In this document: piece after piece, positions 18,138-28,154 of the stretch
How positions within the stretch are numbered: the stretch's first letter is position 1
Layout of the letters: every line of letters begins with the position of its first letter
Assembly: GCF_900101605.1 (NCBI RefSeq)
Contig: NZ_FMUR01000009.1
Span: forward strand, 62,001 to 126,000
Reading direction: 5' to 3'
Length of the DNA: 64,000 bases
Origin: Butyrivibrio hungatei
GTDB lineage: Bacteria > Bacillota > Clostridia > Lachnospirales > Lachnospiraceae
Position numbers and translations under genes: made by a program
The notes under the pieces: model-generated
Database searches by the model: none
Seen by the model: the letters and a program-made list of their open reading frames with translations, nothing else
What the model was told of the DNA's origin: nothing

Positions 18138-19508
18138 TTACTTAATATCCTTTGCAAGACCTTCGATGAATCCTTTTCCGTCGATCTGGCATCCATAAAC
18201 CTGATCAACATATGAAAGGTATGTCTGAGCCTTATCTGCTGCCATAGCTGTATCTCCGAAGAGAACCATGTAATCAGACTTCTGAACGATTTCTGCAACG
18301 GCCTGTGTAAGAGGATTTACAGCACTTGTATCACCGTAAGGTGTCCATGCAGGAAGTCCGCATCCATCAAGGTATCCGTAGTGGCAGATAAGCTTACCAA
18401 GCTCGAATGTGTAATCAGCAGCTGCTGCAGCGTTAGGTGAAGAAGCTGCAACTGCAAGTGTATCTGAAGGTCCACCGATGAGCTGTCCAAGCTTTGACTT
18501 GTCAGCGTTGATTACAGGGAACTCACCAACCTTAACCTTAGGCAAGAACTCAGCATTTGCTGCGAAGTCTGCACAGTTCCATGTACCATTCATGTAGAAT
18601 GCATACTTGCCTGCCATGAAGTTAGCCTTAACTTCATCGTTTGAAAGACCGATTCCTGAAGGATCGAAGTATCCGTCTTTGATGAGCTTCTGGAATGTAT
18701 CAACAGAATCAGCAACATCCTGGTTGTTCCATGACTCATTTCCTGCGAAGATAGCGTCAAGTGTCTCAGCGCCTGCGCTCTTCTCGATGATAGACTCAAG
18801 ATACTCAGTTACGCACCATGTTTCCTTACCTGCACATCCGAAAGGAATCTTGCCCTTAGCCTTAAGAGCATCACAGCACTTAATGAAATCTTCATAAGTT
18901 CCGGGAATCTCATCATATCCAGCTTCTTTAAGGATATCCATGTTAGCGAAAAGACCTACAATATTCATTGTAAGCGGAACACCGTAGTGTTTTCCGTCAA
19001 ATGTTGTGTTCTTAAGCATAGCTTCAGGAAGCTCGTTCTTATACTTCTCGTATGCTTCGTCAAGGCACTGTACCTTTCCTGCGCTTACGAAGTCACCGAG
19101 GAATGCACATGACCATGTAAAGAAAATGTCAGGCATTTCATTAGCTGAAACTGCAGCTTTGATCTTTGTCTTATAAGACTCGTTCTCAAAAGCTTCCCAG
19201 TTCAAAGTAACATTTGGATGGTTTGTCTCCATCTCCTTAATAGCTGTCTCGTAAGACTTACGGTTTGAATCACTCTCTGTAGCGATACACCACATGTTAA
19301 GAGTAATAGGGGTGCTGTCATCTAACCCTGCGCCTGCAGCACTTGCTTCTGCTCCCGCATCTGCTCCTGCATCCGCTCCTGCCTCTGTTGCTGCTGCTGC
19401 GCCGTTGTCACCTGACTCTGCAGGTGCTGAAGCTGTATCTCCGCATCCAACAAGAGAAAGAGTCATCACGCCCGCCAATAACATTGAAACTAAACGCTTC
19501 TTCTCCAT
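18138..19508 (-). CDS. Carbohydrate ABC transporter substrate-binding lipoprotein
   Basis: This lipoprotein of about 456 residues begins MEKKRLVSMLLAGVMTLSLVGCGD with lipobox Cys22. A low-complexity Ala/Gly/Asp/Glu tether (AGADAGADAGAEASAAGAG) spans the wall, and a family 1 sugar-binding domain follows (ITLNMWCIATESDSNRK; later FMAGKYAFYMNGTWN). The ATG at 19508 has AAGGAGAGG upstream; the longer open frame to 19601 has no ribosome site. It belongs with permeases at 17118-18032 and 16291-17118, and the YesM/YesN pair is probably its regulator. Confidence 0.95.
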   Translation of the reverse strand: MEKKRLVSMLLAGVMTLSLVGCGDTASAPAESGDNGAAAATEAGADAGADAGAEASAAGAGLDDSTPITLNMWCIATESDSNRKSYETAIKEMETNHPNVTLNWEAFENESYKTKIKAAVSANEMPDIFFTWSCAFLGDFVSAGKVQCLDEAYEKYKNELPEAMLKNTTFDGKHYGVPLTMNIVGLFANMDILKEAGYDEIPGTYEDFIKCCDALKAKGKIPFGCAGKETWCVTEYLESIIEKSAGAETLDAIFAGNESWNNQDVADSVDTFQKLIKDGYFDPSGIGLSNDEVKANFMAGKYAFYMNGTWNCADFAANAEFLPKVKVGEFPVINADKSKLGQLIGGPSDTLAVAASSPNAAAAADYTFELGKLICHYGYLDGCGLPAWTPYGDTSAVNPLTQAVAEIVQKSDYMVLFGDTAMAADKAQTYLSYVDQVYGCQIDGKGFIEGLAKDIK

Positions 19509-19584
19509 TTCATACCTCTCCTTCTTATAATGGTTTTGACAGACAAGCTGCCATAATTTATCGTAAACGCGCCATGCGTTTCGA

Positions 19585-20166
19585 TTACGTTGTGCCCTCA
19601 TCCTTCTTGGTCGTATCCTTCGCCTGAGTCTTGACTAAAGGCCAGGGATAATCGATCGTAAGTTCCTTACCGGTCAAAGAATAATAGAACGTTGCATCCG
19701 GCAGGGGTGCATCATACATAAGTTTTACACTGGAATTAGCTTCATCCACTGAATAGTGGCCGTAGAAGGCATCCTCCTCACTAAATTCCAACTTAGGCGC
19801 GGGTAAAAATCTGAAAACATTGTTACCGCAGGCCCAATTCCCAACAATCCCATCAGGTTCCCCTTCATCCTGATATTCATACACCGATGCTATATAAAAA
19901 ACCATTTTTTCATTATCAATGTAGTATCTGTGCTCTATCGAATTACCATCCTTATCTGTAAGAGTGATACTGTCGTCATCCTTAACATATGTGTAATCCT
20001 TGCCCTCGAAAACAGCCTTGCCGTCATCATAAAGAGCCAGATACTCTTCAGTTGGCTCATAATCTCTTGCCCATGATTCGATTTTGTTGGCAGAGCCGCA
20101 ACCGGTGGGGATAAGCATCACCATAGTAAGTGCAAGTATTATCAAAGTCGTTTTTAAGTTTTTCAT
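19585..20166 (-). CDS. Predicted lipoprotein, function unknown
   Basis: The protein of about 193 residues starts MKNLKTTLIILALTMVMLIPTGCGSA with a clear lipobox, then a beta-rich domain (YDDGKAVFEGKDYTYVKDDDSITLTDKDG) of the kind seen in small surface lipoproteins of Lachnospiraceae. The ATG at 20166 follows AGAGGTGA. It ends 76 bases before the sugar-binding protein start and may be the first gene of that operon. I do not recognise a family or function. Confidence 0.75.
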   Translation of the reverse strand: MKNLKTTLIILALTMVMLIPTGCGSANKIESWARDYEPTEEYLALYDDGKAVFEGKDYTYVKDDDSITLTDKDGNSIEHRYYIDNEKMVFYIASVYEYQDEGEPDGIVGNWACGNNVFRFLPAPKLEFSEEDAFYGHYSVDEANSSVKLMYDAPLPDATFYYSLTGKELTIDYPWPLVKTQAKDTTKKDEGTT

Positions 20167-20323
20167 GCTTATCATCACCTCTGTGTAATTTTGATACTAC
20201 TGATAACAATATAAACGATTAAGTAAATATTCTGAACATATTTTTTTTACTTCATCAAGCACTTTTTTTACTTCTTGACCATAAATCAAAGAATTTTCAT
20301 GTTTTATTTGTGCATATTGCTAG

Positions 20324-20337
20324 TGGTAGCGCTTCCA
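20324..20337. promoter_or_regulatory. cre-like / LacI-family operator
   Basis: TGGTAGCGCTTCCA is near-palindromic around CG. Its complement TGGAAGCGCTACCA fits the catabolite-responsive-element pattern TGNAANCGNWNNCA bound by CcpA and matches LacI-family operators in general. It is about 158 bases upstream of the lipoprotein/sugar-transporter start at 20166 and is probably tied to control of that operon. The assignment rests on motif and context only. Confidence 0.6.
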
Positions 20338-20350
20338 TTTTGTTTAAAGT

Positions 20351-20397
20351 GGATAAAAATAGACGTATGACCCTTGCAAAAGCAAAAATCATACGTC
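20351..20397 (-). terminator. Terminator after the PrsA-like gene
   Basis: GACGTATGA and TCATACGTC form a perfect 9-base stem with an 18-base loop that is itself partly self-complementary (TTTTTGC/GCAAG), followed on the minus strand by TATTTTTA. It lies about 25 bases past the stop at 20422. Confidence 0.8.
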
Positions 20398-20421
20398 AAT
20401 TTGACATCTTCTATTAAATTA

Positions 20422-21519
20422 TCACTTTTTCGGAAAATGTTTCTGATAAACATCCATCATCCCTTTTGCCGTAACTTCGGGATTGTTTCCTATGGTCACA
20501 CTGCTCCACAGTTTTTCGTTGAGCTGTTTGTTCAGTTTGGCAACGAAGCTGTCATACTCTTCACCAAAAACTTCGCGCTTTCTCTGCTGAACGATTTTAG
20601 CCTTATTGGCTTCAGTTTCTTCCAGATTGAATTTACTGATGCACTTGATTATTGCATATCCCTCGCTTGTCGCAAAGACACTGCTCACCTCATCGCCTCC
20701 GAGATTAAACGCAACGCCTTCGTAATCGGGCTGTTCGCCCCCTTTTCCAAAAGAGAGTTCAGTTTTGTCGGCCTCATTATATTCAAGCATGAGTTCTTCA
20801 AAACTCGCGCCTTCATCTTTAATTTTTCTGTAAATCCCATCAGCTTTGGCTTTGGCAGCCGCCTTATCGGACTCGCCAAAATCCACTTTGTTTCCGTTGG
20901 CATCAAGCGAATATGTTTTTATAAGAATCTGCTCAATCGTTATCGTTCTGGCTTCATCATCACTTATCTCGGGATTGATATCTTTGATGATATCGTTATA
21001 GAGCTTATCGGCAAGCGCCTGGTCCTTGTATATGCACGCAATGTCTTCCTTCGTGATCCCATCCATGGCTGCTATATCGGCCTCGGAAAGCGTTTCATAA
21101 TACTCAGCCGCTGCTTCTTCCGCTTTCTGGTTCTCTTTATCGTCAAGCACAATTCCCTTTTCCGCTGCCAGAATATCCATCGTTTTTATCTGCGCGATCT
21201 TGGCAAGAACAGAATCTTTCAGTCTATCCTCAACAGTCTCATTTCCGGCTTCGCAGTTCCATATTCCTTCTCCAAAGCTGGCCTCATACCCTTCCCTGGT
21301 ATTTAAGAGATACGCCTTGGCTTCCTTTAAGGTGCACACCGTGTCTTCTATCCTGAACACTTCATCCTTAGCAAAACCCGTGGTAAATACTATTTTGACA
21401 GGCTTATCGGACGATTCGCATCCCGTTAAAAAAACAAAGGAACAGGCGGCGACCACTGCCGCAATTCTTCCTGCTATTATATTGTGTTTATGTTCGCCGC
21501 TCCGTCTTTTGTTTTTCAC
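20422..21519 (-). CDS. Peptidyl-prolyl isomerase lipoprotein, PrsA/parvulin type
   Basis: This 365-residue protein has a signal anchor and lipobox FLTGC (about Cys34). A SurA_N-like helical domain (NETVEDRLKDSVLAKIAQIKTM) is followed by a parvulin domain (about 190-300, ITIEQILIKTYSL, ASFEELMLEYNEADKTELSFGKGG, GGDEVSSVFATSEGYAIIKC) and a charged C-terminal helix. It would help fold secreted proteins outside the membrane. It starts 23 bases after the LeuA-AraC stop and is probably co-transcribed with it; the functional link is not obvious. Confidence 0.88.
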   Translation of the reverse strand: MKNKRRSGEHKHNIIAGRIAAVVAACSFVFLTGCESSDKPVKIVFTTGFAKDEVFRIEDTVCTLKEAKAYLLNTREGYEASFGEGIWNCEAGNETVEDRLKDSVLAKIAQIKTMDILAAEKGIVLDDKENQKAEEAAAEYYETLSEADIAAMDGITKEDIACIYKDQALADKLYNDIIKDINPEISDDEARTITIEQILIKTYSLDANGNKVDFGESDKAAAKAKADGIYRKIKDEGASFEELMLEYNEADKTELSFGKGGEQPDYEGVAFNLGGDEVSSVFATSEGYAIIKCISKFNLEETEANKAKIVQQRKREVFGEEYDSFVAKLNKQLNEKLWSSVTIGNNPEVTAKGMMDVYQKHFPKK

Positions 21520-21542
21520 TTTTTATTACCCGATCCGATCTG

Positions 21543-23537
21543 TTATTTTTCGCTGCAGCGATACTGAACGGGAGTCATACCGAATCTCTCTTTGAAGAGG
21601 CGGTTAAAATGCTCAACGTTCTGATATCCCGATGCTTCAGCTACTTTTTCAACCTTCATATTTCCGTTTCGCAAAAGAGTACTTGCCTTGTTAAGTCTTA
21701 TCTGCTTTACATTCTCACCGAAAGTCATTCCCGACTTATCCTTTATAAATTTGGACAGATAAGGCTTTGAAAGGAAGAACTGCTTGGACAGATCATCAAG
21801 AGTGATTGTAAGGTAGTTCTCCTGAATATAATTCATGATCGCATTGATCCTCACATCTCTCACATCCTTGTTGTTCTTAACGGCATCGAGCTGATTGACC
21901 GCAACAACAAGAGCGTTTATTGAAGACTTGATGATATCCTCGTCAATTCCGACTCCCCAGTATTTCTTGCCTTCAACGGTAATTCCCACATATGTGCAGG
22001 CCTTTGATGAAGAACCTCTTGAAAGAGCGTGCTCTTCATATGTTGAAAGCTCGTACTTTATTCCAAAATACTGCTTGATGGCATTACTTACAGCATCGAG
22101 ACGTCCGTTTCCGTTTGCCTCAACAACCTGCTGCGCATCAAGATGATCTATCTTGACTTCTGCAAGTATTCCTTCCTTCTGCTTGAAATGACATTCATCA
22201 ATCTTAAATACATGATTGTTGTGAACGTACTTATCCTCAAAGATCTGGTAGATACGCATGGGAGAAAGCTCCGCATGTTCTCTGTCAGAAATGTCCTTGA
22301 TCGTGTAGCTGACATCTTCCTGCATTTCTCTGGGAACCATCATACCATAATTATTCTTAAGAATATAGCTTACGCCACCTTTTCCTGACTGGCTGTTGAT
22401 CCTGATAACATCTCCGTCGTACTCCCTTCCGATATCCTTGGGATCGATGGGAAGATAAGGAACCGACCAGATGCCGTTGTCCTTCTTAAGCTCATGCCAG
22501 TTGAATCCCTTGGAGATAGCATCCTGGTGAGATCCTGAAAATGCAGTGAAGACAAGTTGTCCTGCATAAGGCTGTCTCTCATAGATACGCATTCTTGTAA
22601 GTTTCTCATATGTCTCTCCGACCTGAGGAAGATGTGAAAAATCAAGTTTCGGATCAACGCCGTGTGAATACATATTAAGAGCAAGTGTAACGATATCGAC
22701 GTTACCTGTTCTCTCACCGTTTCCGAAAAGAGTTCCTTCGATTCTGTCGGCACCTGCAAGGCATCCAAGTTCTGCATCACCGACACCGGTTCCTCTGTCA
22801 TTGTGAGGGTGAAGAGAAAGTGTTACCGCATCACGATACTTAAGTGAATTGTGGATATATTCAACCTGTGTCGCAAATACATGAGGCATGGAATTTTCAA
22901 CGGTTGTAGGAATATTGATTATTACCTTGTTCTCTTTGGTAGGCTTCCATACATCAAGAACGGCGTTACATACTTCAACAGCGTAATCAACCTCTGTTCC
23001 CGGGAAGCTTTCGGGTGAGTATTCAAAAGAGAAGTTTCCTTCCGTCTCTTTTGCAAGCTTATCAAGAAGCTTAGCTCCTTCAATAGCGATTTTCTTAACC
23101 TCATCTTTATCTTTTTTGAATACCTGCTCACGCTGTGCTACGGAAGTTGAATTGTAAAGGTGGATGATTGCTCTGGGCGCACCCTTTACAGCCTCAAATG
23201 TTCTCTTGATGATATGTTCTCTTGCCTGTGTAAGAACCTGAACCGTAACATCATCAGGGATCATATTTCTCTCAATCAAAGTTCTTGCAAATTCATATTC
23301 TGTAACAGAAGCCGCAGGGAAACCGATCTCAATCTCCTTGAAGCCGAGCTTTACTAGCATTGTGAAGAATTCAAGCTTCTCCTCAAGACTCATGGGCTCA
23401 ATAAGCGCCTGGTTTCCGTCTCTTAAGTCAACACTGCACCAGATGGGCGGAGTCTCGATATGATCCTTTTTCACCCAATTATATGTTGCCTTAGGAGGCA
23501 TATAGTACTGACACTGATACTTCTGATAATTATCCAT
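21543..23537 (-). CDS. leuA: 2-isopropylmalate synthase fused to an AraC-type DNA-binding domain
   Basis: One uninterrupted 664-residue frame joins two unrelated modules. Residues 1-430 are a type-2 (fungal/actinobacterial-like) LeuA catalytic domain: [17 protein letters not shown] (34-50), the metal-binding HPH at 243-245 and GNGERTGN (272-279). Residues about 437-552 are the leucine-binding LeuA dimer domain ([30 protein letters not shown]). Residues about 562-661 are a complete AraC helix-turn-helix pair ([49 protein letters not shown]). The enzyme makes 2-isopropylmalate from acetyl-CoA and 2-oxoisovalerate for leucine synthesis. The fusion suggests it also binds DNA, perhaps in a leucine-dependent way; that is inference. 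Start has AAGGAG ten bases upstream. Confidence 0.93.
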   Translation of the reverse strand: MDNYQKYQCQYYMPPKATYNWVKKDHIETPPIWCSVDLRDGNQALIEPMSLEEKLEFFTMLVKLGFKEIEIGFPAASVTEYEFARTLIERNMIPDDVTVQVLTQAREHIIKRTFEAVKGAPRAIIHLYNSTSVAQREQVFKKDKDEVKKIAIEGAKLLDKLAKETEGNFSFEYSPESFPGTEVDYAVEVCNAVLDVWKPTKENKVIINIPTTVENSMPHVFATQVEYIHNSLKYRDAVTLSLHPHNDRGTGVGDAELGCLAGADRIEGTLFGNGERTGNVDIVTLALNMYSHGVDPKLDFSHLPQVGETYEKLTRMRIYERQPYAGQLVFTAFSGSHQDAISKGFNWHELKKDNGIWSVPYLPIDPKDIGREYDGDVIRINSQSGKGGVSYILKNNYGMMVPREMQEDVSYTIKDISDREHAELSPMRIYQIFEDKYVHNNHVFKIDECHFKQKEGILAEVKIDHLDAQQVVEANGNGRLDAVSNAIKQYFGIKYELSTYEEHALSRGSSSKACTYVGITVEGKKYWGVGIDEDIIKSSINALVVAVNQLDAVKNNKDVRDVRINAIMNYIQENYLTITLDDLSKQFFLSKPYLSKFIKDKSGMTFGENVKQIRLNKASTLLRNGNMKVEKVAEASGYQNVEHFNRLFKERFGMTPVQYRCSEK

Positions 23538-23633
23538 TATTCATCTGCTCCTTGATTTCTTGATATTTTTTATCATAATCGAATTAAAATATCTCAGTTT
23601 TGTTGATGGATATTATGATATCACATTTTTTCA

Positions 23634-23684
23634 CAAATAAAACATGGCAAAATTAATCATTTTACTTGATGTTTTTTGCCATGT
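23634..23684 (-). terminator. Terminator of the thiamine operon
   Basis: ACATGGCAAAA pairs with TTTTGCCATGT over 11 bases, with TTTTATTTG following on the minus strand. It lies 19 bases past the thiC stop and ends the thiW-to-thiC operon. Confidence 0.82.
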
Positions 23685-23702
23685 CGCTATACTTTTCAGT
23701 TT

Positions 23703-25010
23703 TTATCCCAAAATATCAATATACTCGCCGTTGAGTGCCTTGTTCATGCTGCGTACCGCACAGAACTTACCGCACATCGAGCATGTATCGTCATACTCAG
23801 GAGATCTGTCATCGCGGATTTTCTTGGCTGTCTCGGGATCGAGTGCGCACTCCCACTGCTTATCCCAGTCAAGAACTCTTCTGGCATCACCCATCGCATT
23901 GTCGCGGTCCATAGCATGAGGAATCTTCTTTGCGATATCTGCCGCATGAGCTGCAATCTTGGAAGCGATGATTCCCTGCTTAACGTCATCTACATTCGGA
24001 AGCGCAAGATGCTCAGCAGGTGTTACATAGCAAAGGAATGCCGCACCTGAAGCTGCCGCGATGGCTCCTCCGATTGCTGAAGTGATGTGATCGTATCCGG
24101 GTGCAATATCTGTAACAAGAGGGCCAAGTACATAGAAAGGAGCTCCCATGCAGATTGTGTTCTGAATCTTCATGTTTGCTTCGATCTGATCCATAGGCAT
24201 ATGTCCCGGGCCTTCAACCATTACCTGAACGTCTTTTTCCCAAGCTCTCTTTGTGAGCTCGCCAAGTCTTACAAGTTCCTCTATCTGACAGACATCGCTT
24301 GCATCGGCAAGACATCCCGGTCTGCAGGCATCTCCGAGTGAAATTGTAACATCATATTCTCTGCAGATTTCAAGGATTTCGTCATAATATTCATAGAACG
24401 GATTCTCCTGCCCTGTCATGCACATCCATGCAAACACAAGTGAACCGCCTCTTGATACGATATTCATCTTTCTCTTGTGCTTTTTGATCTGCTCAATCGT
24501 CTTTCTTGTAATTCCGCAGTGAAGTGTGACAAAGTCAACTCCGTCCTCAGCGTGAAGTCTTACAACATCGATGAAATCCTTAGCCGTAAGCTCAGCAAGA
24601 TCTCTCTGATAATGAATAACGCTGTCATATACAGGAACCGTTCCGATCATTGCAGGGCATGATTCTGTAAGCTTCTTTCTAAAAGGCTGTGTATTTCCGT
24701 GACTTGAAAGATCCATGATAGCCTCAGCACCCATGTTTACAGCGGCCATAACCTTTTCCATCTCAATATCATAATCCTTGCAATCTCTTGATACACCAAG
24801 GTTTACGTTGATCTTGGTTCTGAGCATTGAACCAACGCCCTCGGGATCGATACATTTGTGATTCTTATTTGCGGGAATCGCAATCTTTCCTTCCGCAACA
24901 AGTGCTCTTATGAACTCAGTATCACGATACTCTTTCTTGGCAACCGCCTCCATCTCCTTGGTCACGATTCCTTTGCGCGCCGCCTCCATCTGTGTTGAAT
25001 ACTCTCTCAT
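23703..25010 (-). CDS. thiC: Phosphomethylpyrimidine synthase ThiC
   Basis: This 435-residue radical-SAM-like enzyme converts aminoimidazole ribotide to HMP-P, the pyrimidine half of thiamine. The C-terminal cluster motif [13 protein letters not shown] (CxxCxxxxC) binds the 4Fe-4S centre, and [19 protein letters not shown] and [12 protein letters not shown] are ThiC hallmarks. AGGAGAAGG lies six bases before the ATG at 25010. At 435 residues it is the short form without the N-terminal extension of proteobacterial ThiC. It is the last gene of the thi operon, and the terminator at 23634-23684 follows. Confidence 0.98.
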   Translation of the reverse strand: MREYSTQMEAARKGIVTKEMEAVAKKEYRDTEFIRALVAEGKIAIPANKNHKCIDPEGVGSMLRTKINVNLGVSRDCKDYDIEMEKVMAAVNMGAEAIMDLSSHGNTQPFRKKLTESCPAMIGTVPVYDSVIHYQRDLAELTAKDFIDVVRLHAEDGVDFVTLHCGITRKTIEQIKKHKRKMNIVSRGGSLVFAWMCMTGQENPFYEYYDEILEICREYDVTISLGDACRPGCLADASDVCQIEELVRLGELTKRAWEKDVQVMVEGPGHMPMDQIEANMKIQNTICMGAPFYVLGPLVTDIAPGYDHITSAIGGAIAAASGAAFLCYVTPAEHLALPNVDDVKQGIIASKIAAHAADIAKKIPHAMDRDNAMGDARRVLDWDKQWECALDPETAKKIRDDRSPEYDDTCSMCGKFCAVRSMNKALNGEYIDILG

Positions 25011-25120
25011 TAAAACCTTCTCCTATTCTGATTTTTTTATATTTAGGGTTTAATAAACTAAATTTTGCCATGTTTGATATTCGAATCGTCCCGTTTCTTC
25101 GAAATTCTCGCGATTCTATA

Positions 25121-26374
25121 TCATAGATATACGTAGTCGTTGTAAACCGGCTGCAGTCCTTCGCTTTCAATATCTTCGTACATTCTGTTAAGGCTCCTTC
25201 CGTCCGATATTTCAAACTGCTCATCTCCGGCTTCTTCGCCTTTTTCTTTTCCCGAATACTTCTGTTCGTGGTCACCGATTCCCGTCGAAACTCCTGCAGA
25301 AACCTTGGTTGCCGCAATCTTCACTATGCCGTTTCTAAATTCCGCCGTTTCCCTCGATGAAACCGTTATTCCGCAGAACGGCAGGAATATTCTGTATGCG
25401 CAAAGTATCTGGCAAAGCTGTCTCTCGCCCACATCAAGCGGATTTATGGTCTCGTTGTTGATAATGGGGCGAAGCCTTGGACAGGACAAAGACATCTCGG
25501 CATAAGGATATTTTCTTTGCAAAAAATATACATGAAGCGCCGAAGCAAGTGCGTCCTTCCTGAAATCAGAAAGTCCCAAAAGCGCAGAAAAAGCTACGCC
25601 GCGCATTCCGCCCATAAGCGCCCTCTCCTGTGCATCGAACCTATACGGCCAGACTCTCTTGTTGCCCATAAGATGCAGCTGTTCATATCTGACTGTATCG
25701 TAAGTTTCCTGAAATACAGTGACGTAGTCCACACCGCACTCGTGAAGATACTTGTAGTCTTTAACATTCACGGGATAAATCTCAATTCCGACCATTCGGA
25801 AATACTTCCTCGCGATCTTACATGCCTCTCCGATATACTCAATATCCGAATTGGCGGGGCTCTCTCCCGTAAGAATCAGGATTTCTTCCATTCCGCTGTC
25901 TGCGATGACCTTCATTTCGTGTTCAATCTGCTCGTATGACAGCTTCATTCTTTTAATCCTGTTATAGCAGTTGAATCCGCAGTAAACGCAGTAGTTCTCG
26001 CAATAATTTGCAATATATATCGGGGTAAAAAGATATACCGTATTCCCAAAGTGCTTGCTCGTCTCGCGCTGTGCTTTCTCAGCCATCTGCTCAAGGAAAG
26101 GCTCCGCCGCGGGTGAAAGAAGTGCCTTGAAATCTTCAATTGAACACCTCTCGCTATCAAGCGCTCTTCTGACATCTTTCGCCGTATATTTGCTGTAATC
26201 GTATGACTCAAAGTGCTCCATTACATTCTTGCAAACATCGGATTCGATCACGTCCATTCCGGGCAAATAAGCCATATGGTCCGTTCTGAACGAAGGATCG
26301 TTCTCTATCCTGTGCTTTCTCTCAAGCCCTGCCTCGGACAATTCATCCGAATCAATCAAAAAATGATTTTCCAT
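25121..26374 (-). CDS. thiH: 2-iminoacetate synthase ThiH (tyrosine lyase)
   Basis: This radical SAM enzyme of 417 residues cleaves tyrosine to dehydroglycine for thiazole formation, the oxygen-independent alternative to glycine oxidase ThiO. The cluster motif CENYCVYC gives Cys125, Cys129 and Cys132. The later MSLSCPRLRPI segment is typical of ThiH. I chose the ATG at 26374 because AAGGAGGA precedes it; the open frame continues upstream to 26410 without a better site. ThiH normally works in complex with ThiG, encoded immediately upstream. Confidence 0.97.
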   Translation of the reverse strand: MENHFLIDSDELSEAGLERKHRIENDPSFRTDHMAYLPGMDVIESDVCKNVMEHFESYDYSKYTAKDVRRALDSERCSIEDFKALLSPAAEPFLEQMAEKAQRETSKHFGNTVYLFTPIYIANYCENYCVYCGFNCYNRIKRMKLSYEQIEHEMKVIADSGMEEILILTGESPANSDIEYIGEACKIARKYFRMVGIEIYPVNVKDYKYLHECGVDYVTVFQETYDTVRYEQLHLMGNKRVWPYRFDAQERALMGGMRGVAFSALLGLSDFRKDALASALHVYFLQRKYPYAEMSLSCPRLRPIINNETINPLDVGERQLCQILCAYRIFLPFCGITVSSRETAEFRNGIVKIAATKVSAGVSTGIGDHEQKYSGKEKGEEAGDEQFEISDGRSLNRMYEDIESEGLQPVYNDYVYL

Positions 26375-26437
26375 ATCTTCCTCCTTAGTGTTGCTGTCCA
26401 TTCTGTACAAAAGTCGAAATATCTTACAACAGCATCA

Positions 26438-27205
26438 CTAATGCAAGAATCCTATCAAAGGATCGGATGCGCTGGCTCCGCGGGTCAAAACTCTTCCGAC
26501 TCCGGCAAGATATGCCTTTCTTCCGGCTTCAATGGCATCTTTAAATGCCGATGCCATAAGAGTCAGATTTCCTGCTGTCGCAAGCGCTGTGTTTGCCATT
26601 ATCGCAGCAGCTCCCATTTCCATTGCTTCGCAGGCCTGCGAAGGTCTTCCGATACCTGCGTCAACGATTATCGGAAGATCTATCTCATCTATAAGAATCT
26701 GTATAAATTCTTTTGTAGCAAGTCCCTTGTTGGAACCTATAGGCGATGCGAGCGGCATGATTGACGCTGCTCCCACTTCCTTAAGCTCTCTTGCAACATT
26801 GAGGTCCGGGTACATGTAAGGCATTACCACAAATCCTTCTTTTGCAAGTATCTCCGTCGCTTTGATAGTTTCATAATTGTCGGGCAAAAGATATTTCGTA
26901 TCGCGCATGATCTCAATCTTTACAAAATCACCGCATCCAAGCTCTCTTGCAAGTCTGGCTATACGCACTGCCTCTTTTGCATCTCTTGCTCCGCTCGTAT
27001 TTGGAAGAAGTGTGACATTCTTTGGAATAAAGTCCAGAATGTTCTCCTCATCCTTCGTATTTGTTCGTCTTACTGCAAGCGTGATTATCTCAGCGCCCGC
27101 ATCACGTGTTGCAGCCTCGATAAGTTTCATCGAGTACTTTCCCGATCCAAGAATGAATCTTGAATTAAATTCTTTTCCTCCAATGATCAATTTGTCTTCT
27201 GCCAT
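26438..27205 (-). CDS. thiG: Thiazole synthase ThiG
   Basis: This 255-residue TIM-barrel enzyme condenses deoxyxylulose phosphate, dehydroglycine and ThiS thiocarboxylate to the thiazole phosphate. The Schiff-base lysine is Lys96 ([10 protein letters not shown]); SGKYSM, AVRRTN and [16 protein letters not shown] are family signatures. AGGAGAAGG precedes the ATG at 27205, which gives the usual family length; the frame upstream to 27256 is not needed. It sits between thiF and thiH in the operon. Confidence 0.97.
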   Translation of the reverse strand: MAEDKLIIGGKEFNSRFILGSGKYSMKLIEAATRDAGAEIITLAVRRTNTKDEENILDFIPKNVTLLPNTSGARDAKEAVRIARLARELGCGDFVKIEIMRDTKYLLPDNYETIKATEILAKEGFVVMPYMYPDLNVARELKEVGAASIMPLASPIGSNKGLATKEFIQILIDEIDLPIIVDAGIGRPSQACEAMEMGAAAIMANTALATAGNLTLMASAFKDAIEAGRKAYLAGVGRVLTRGASASDPLIGFLH

Positions 27206-27293
27206 TTTCCTTCTCCTACCCGATGTGCTGTGATATTGCCGATCTGAATATTTCATTGTCTGATAAAACCGGCTTGTCAGCTCATCAAACCAT

Positions 27294-27929
27294 TCAAGTT
27301 TCCGTTTCTCCCATCAATATGCGAAGTGCCATATGTGCTTCATGCGCAGCACATGCCATAACTCTCGAAGAAATAAGTCCGATGCCGTCATTAACGTCAC
27401 TAACGGAATCTCCCGATAAAAAGAACTTTTTCGAGATCTTTTTTGTCTTGATAAGATTGGCACTTCCAAAGCCCGCCATTCCCGAACTTGATACAAGATA
27501 CTTTTCGGGAGCATTTTCAAGTATCGCATTTACAAGCATTGCTTTGTTCTCTGCCTTATCAAATGCCTCGCACACTATATCCGCATCTTTTGTAAGTTCT
27601 ATGACATTTTCTTCCGTGACCTTCGTGTTGTGCGTCTCGATGGTTATATATGGATTTATTTCTTTCAGATTATCCGAAAGAGCTTGTGTCTTCGGTATGC
27701 CAACCTGCGCAGCCTTGTACTGCTGCCTGTGAAGATTGGATATATCAACCTTATCAAAGTCGATAAGTATCAGCTTTCCAACGCCTGCTCTTGCAAGACA
27801 TATCGATATATTTGAACCGAGCCCGCCAAGTCCACAGATTGCCACTGTCGCCTCGTCAAATTTCTTTTGATTCTCGGCTCCGTGCCGCTCTATAAGTGCA
27901 TTGTAGAACTCCTCTCTCGTCGGTGTCAT
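27294..27929 (-). CDS. thiF: ThiS adenylyltransferase ThiF (family 2)
   Basis: This E1-like enzyme of 211 residues activates the ThiS C-terminus with ATP. The nucleotide-binding loop GLGGLGSNI and the [17 protein letters not shown] segment are diagnostic. It is shorter than Escherichia coli ThiF (about 250) and has no obvious C-terminal CxxC pair, matching the short clostridial ThiF form. ATG 27929 lies one base past the thiS stop and uses the GGAGG contained in the thiS 3' end as its ribosome site, so thiS and thiF are translationally linked. Confidence 0.94.
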   Translation of the reverse strand: MTPTREEFYNALIERHGAENQKKFDEATVAICGLGGLGSNISICLARAGVGKLILIDFDKVDISNLHRQQYKAAQVGIPKTQALSDNLKEINPYITIETHNTKVTEENVIELTKDADIVCEAFDKAENKAMLVNAILENAPEKYLVSSSGMAGFGSANLIKTKKISKKFFLSGDSVSDVNDGIGLISSRVMACAAHEAHMALRILMGETET

Positions 27930-27930
27930 A

Positions 27931-28125
27931 TCAGCCGCCTCCCACAAAGCTTACAACTTCCACGGTATCTCCGTCCTTAAGAATAGTTGCGTCGTAGCAT
28001 ACCTTAGGAACAATCTCTTCATTGATCTCAACGGCGATCCTTGTCTTGTCGTAATTAAGTTCCTCAAGAACCGCGGTCAGCTGCTTGTTTTCATATTGGT
28101 ATTCTTCTCCGTTTATTTTGACCAT
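27931..28125 (-). CDS. thiS: Sulfur carrier protein ThiS
   Basis: This 64-residue ubiquitin-fold protein ends in FVGGG, providing the Gly-Gly C-terminus that is adenylated by ThiF and converted to a thiocarboxylate. The sequence LKDGDTVEVVSFVGGG is typical. It is located directly before thiF and after thiD. Confidence 0.95.
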   Translation of the reverse strand: MVKINGEEYQYENKQLTAVLEELNYDKTRIAVEINEEIVPKVCYDATILKDGDTVEVVSFVGGG

Positions 28126-28154
28126 GTATCCTCCCGTTTTCTTTTATTTTCGAT

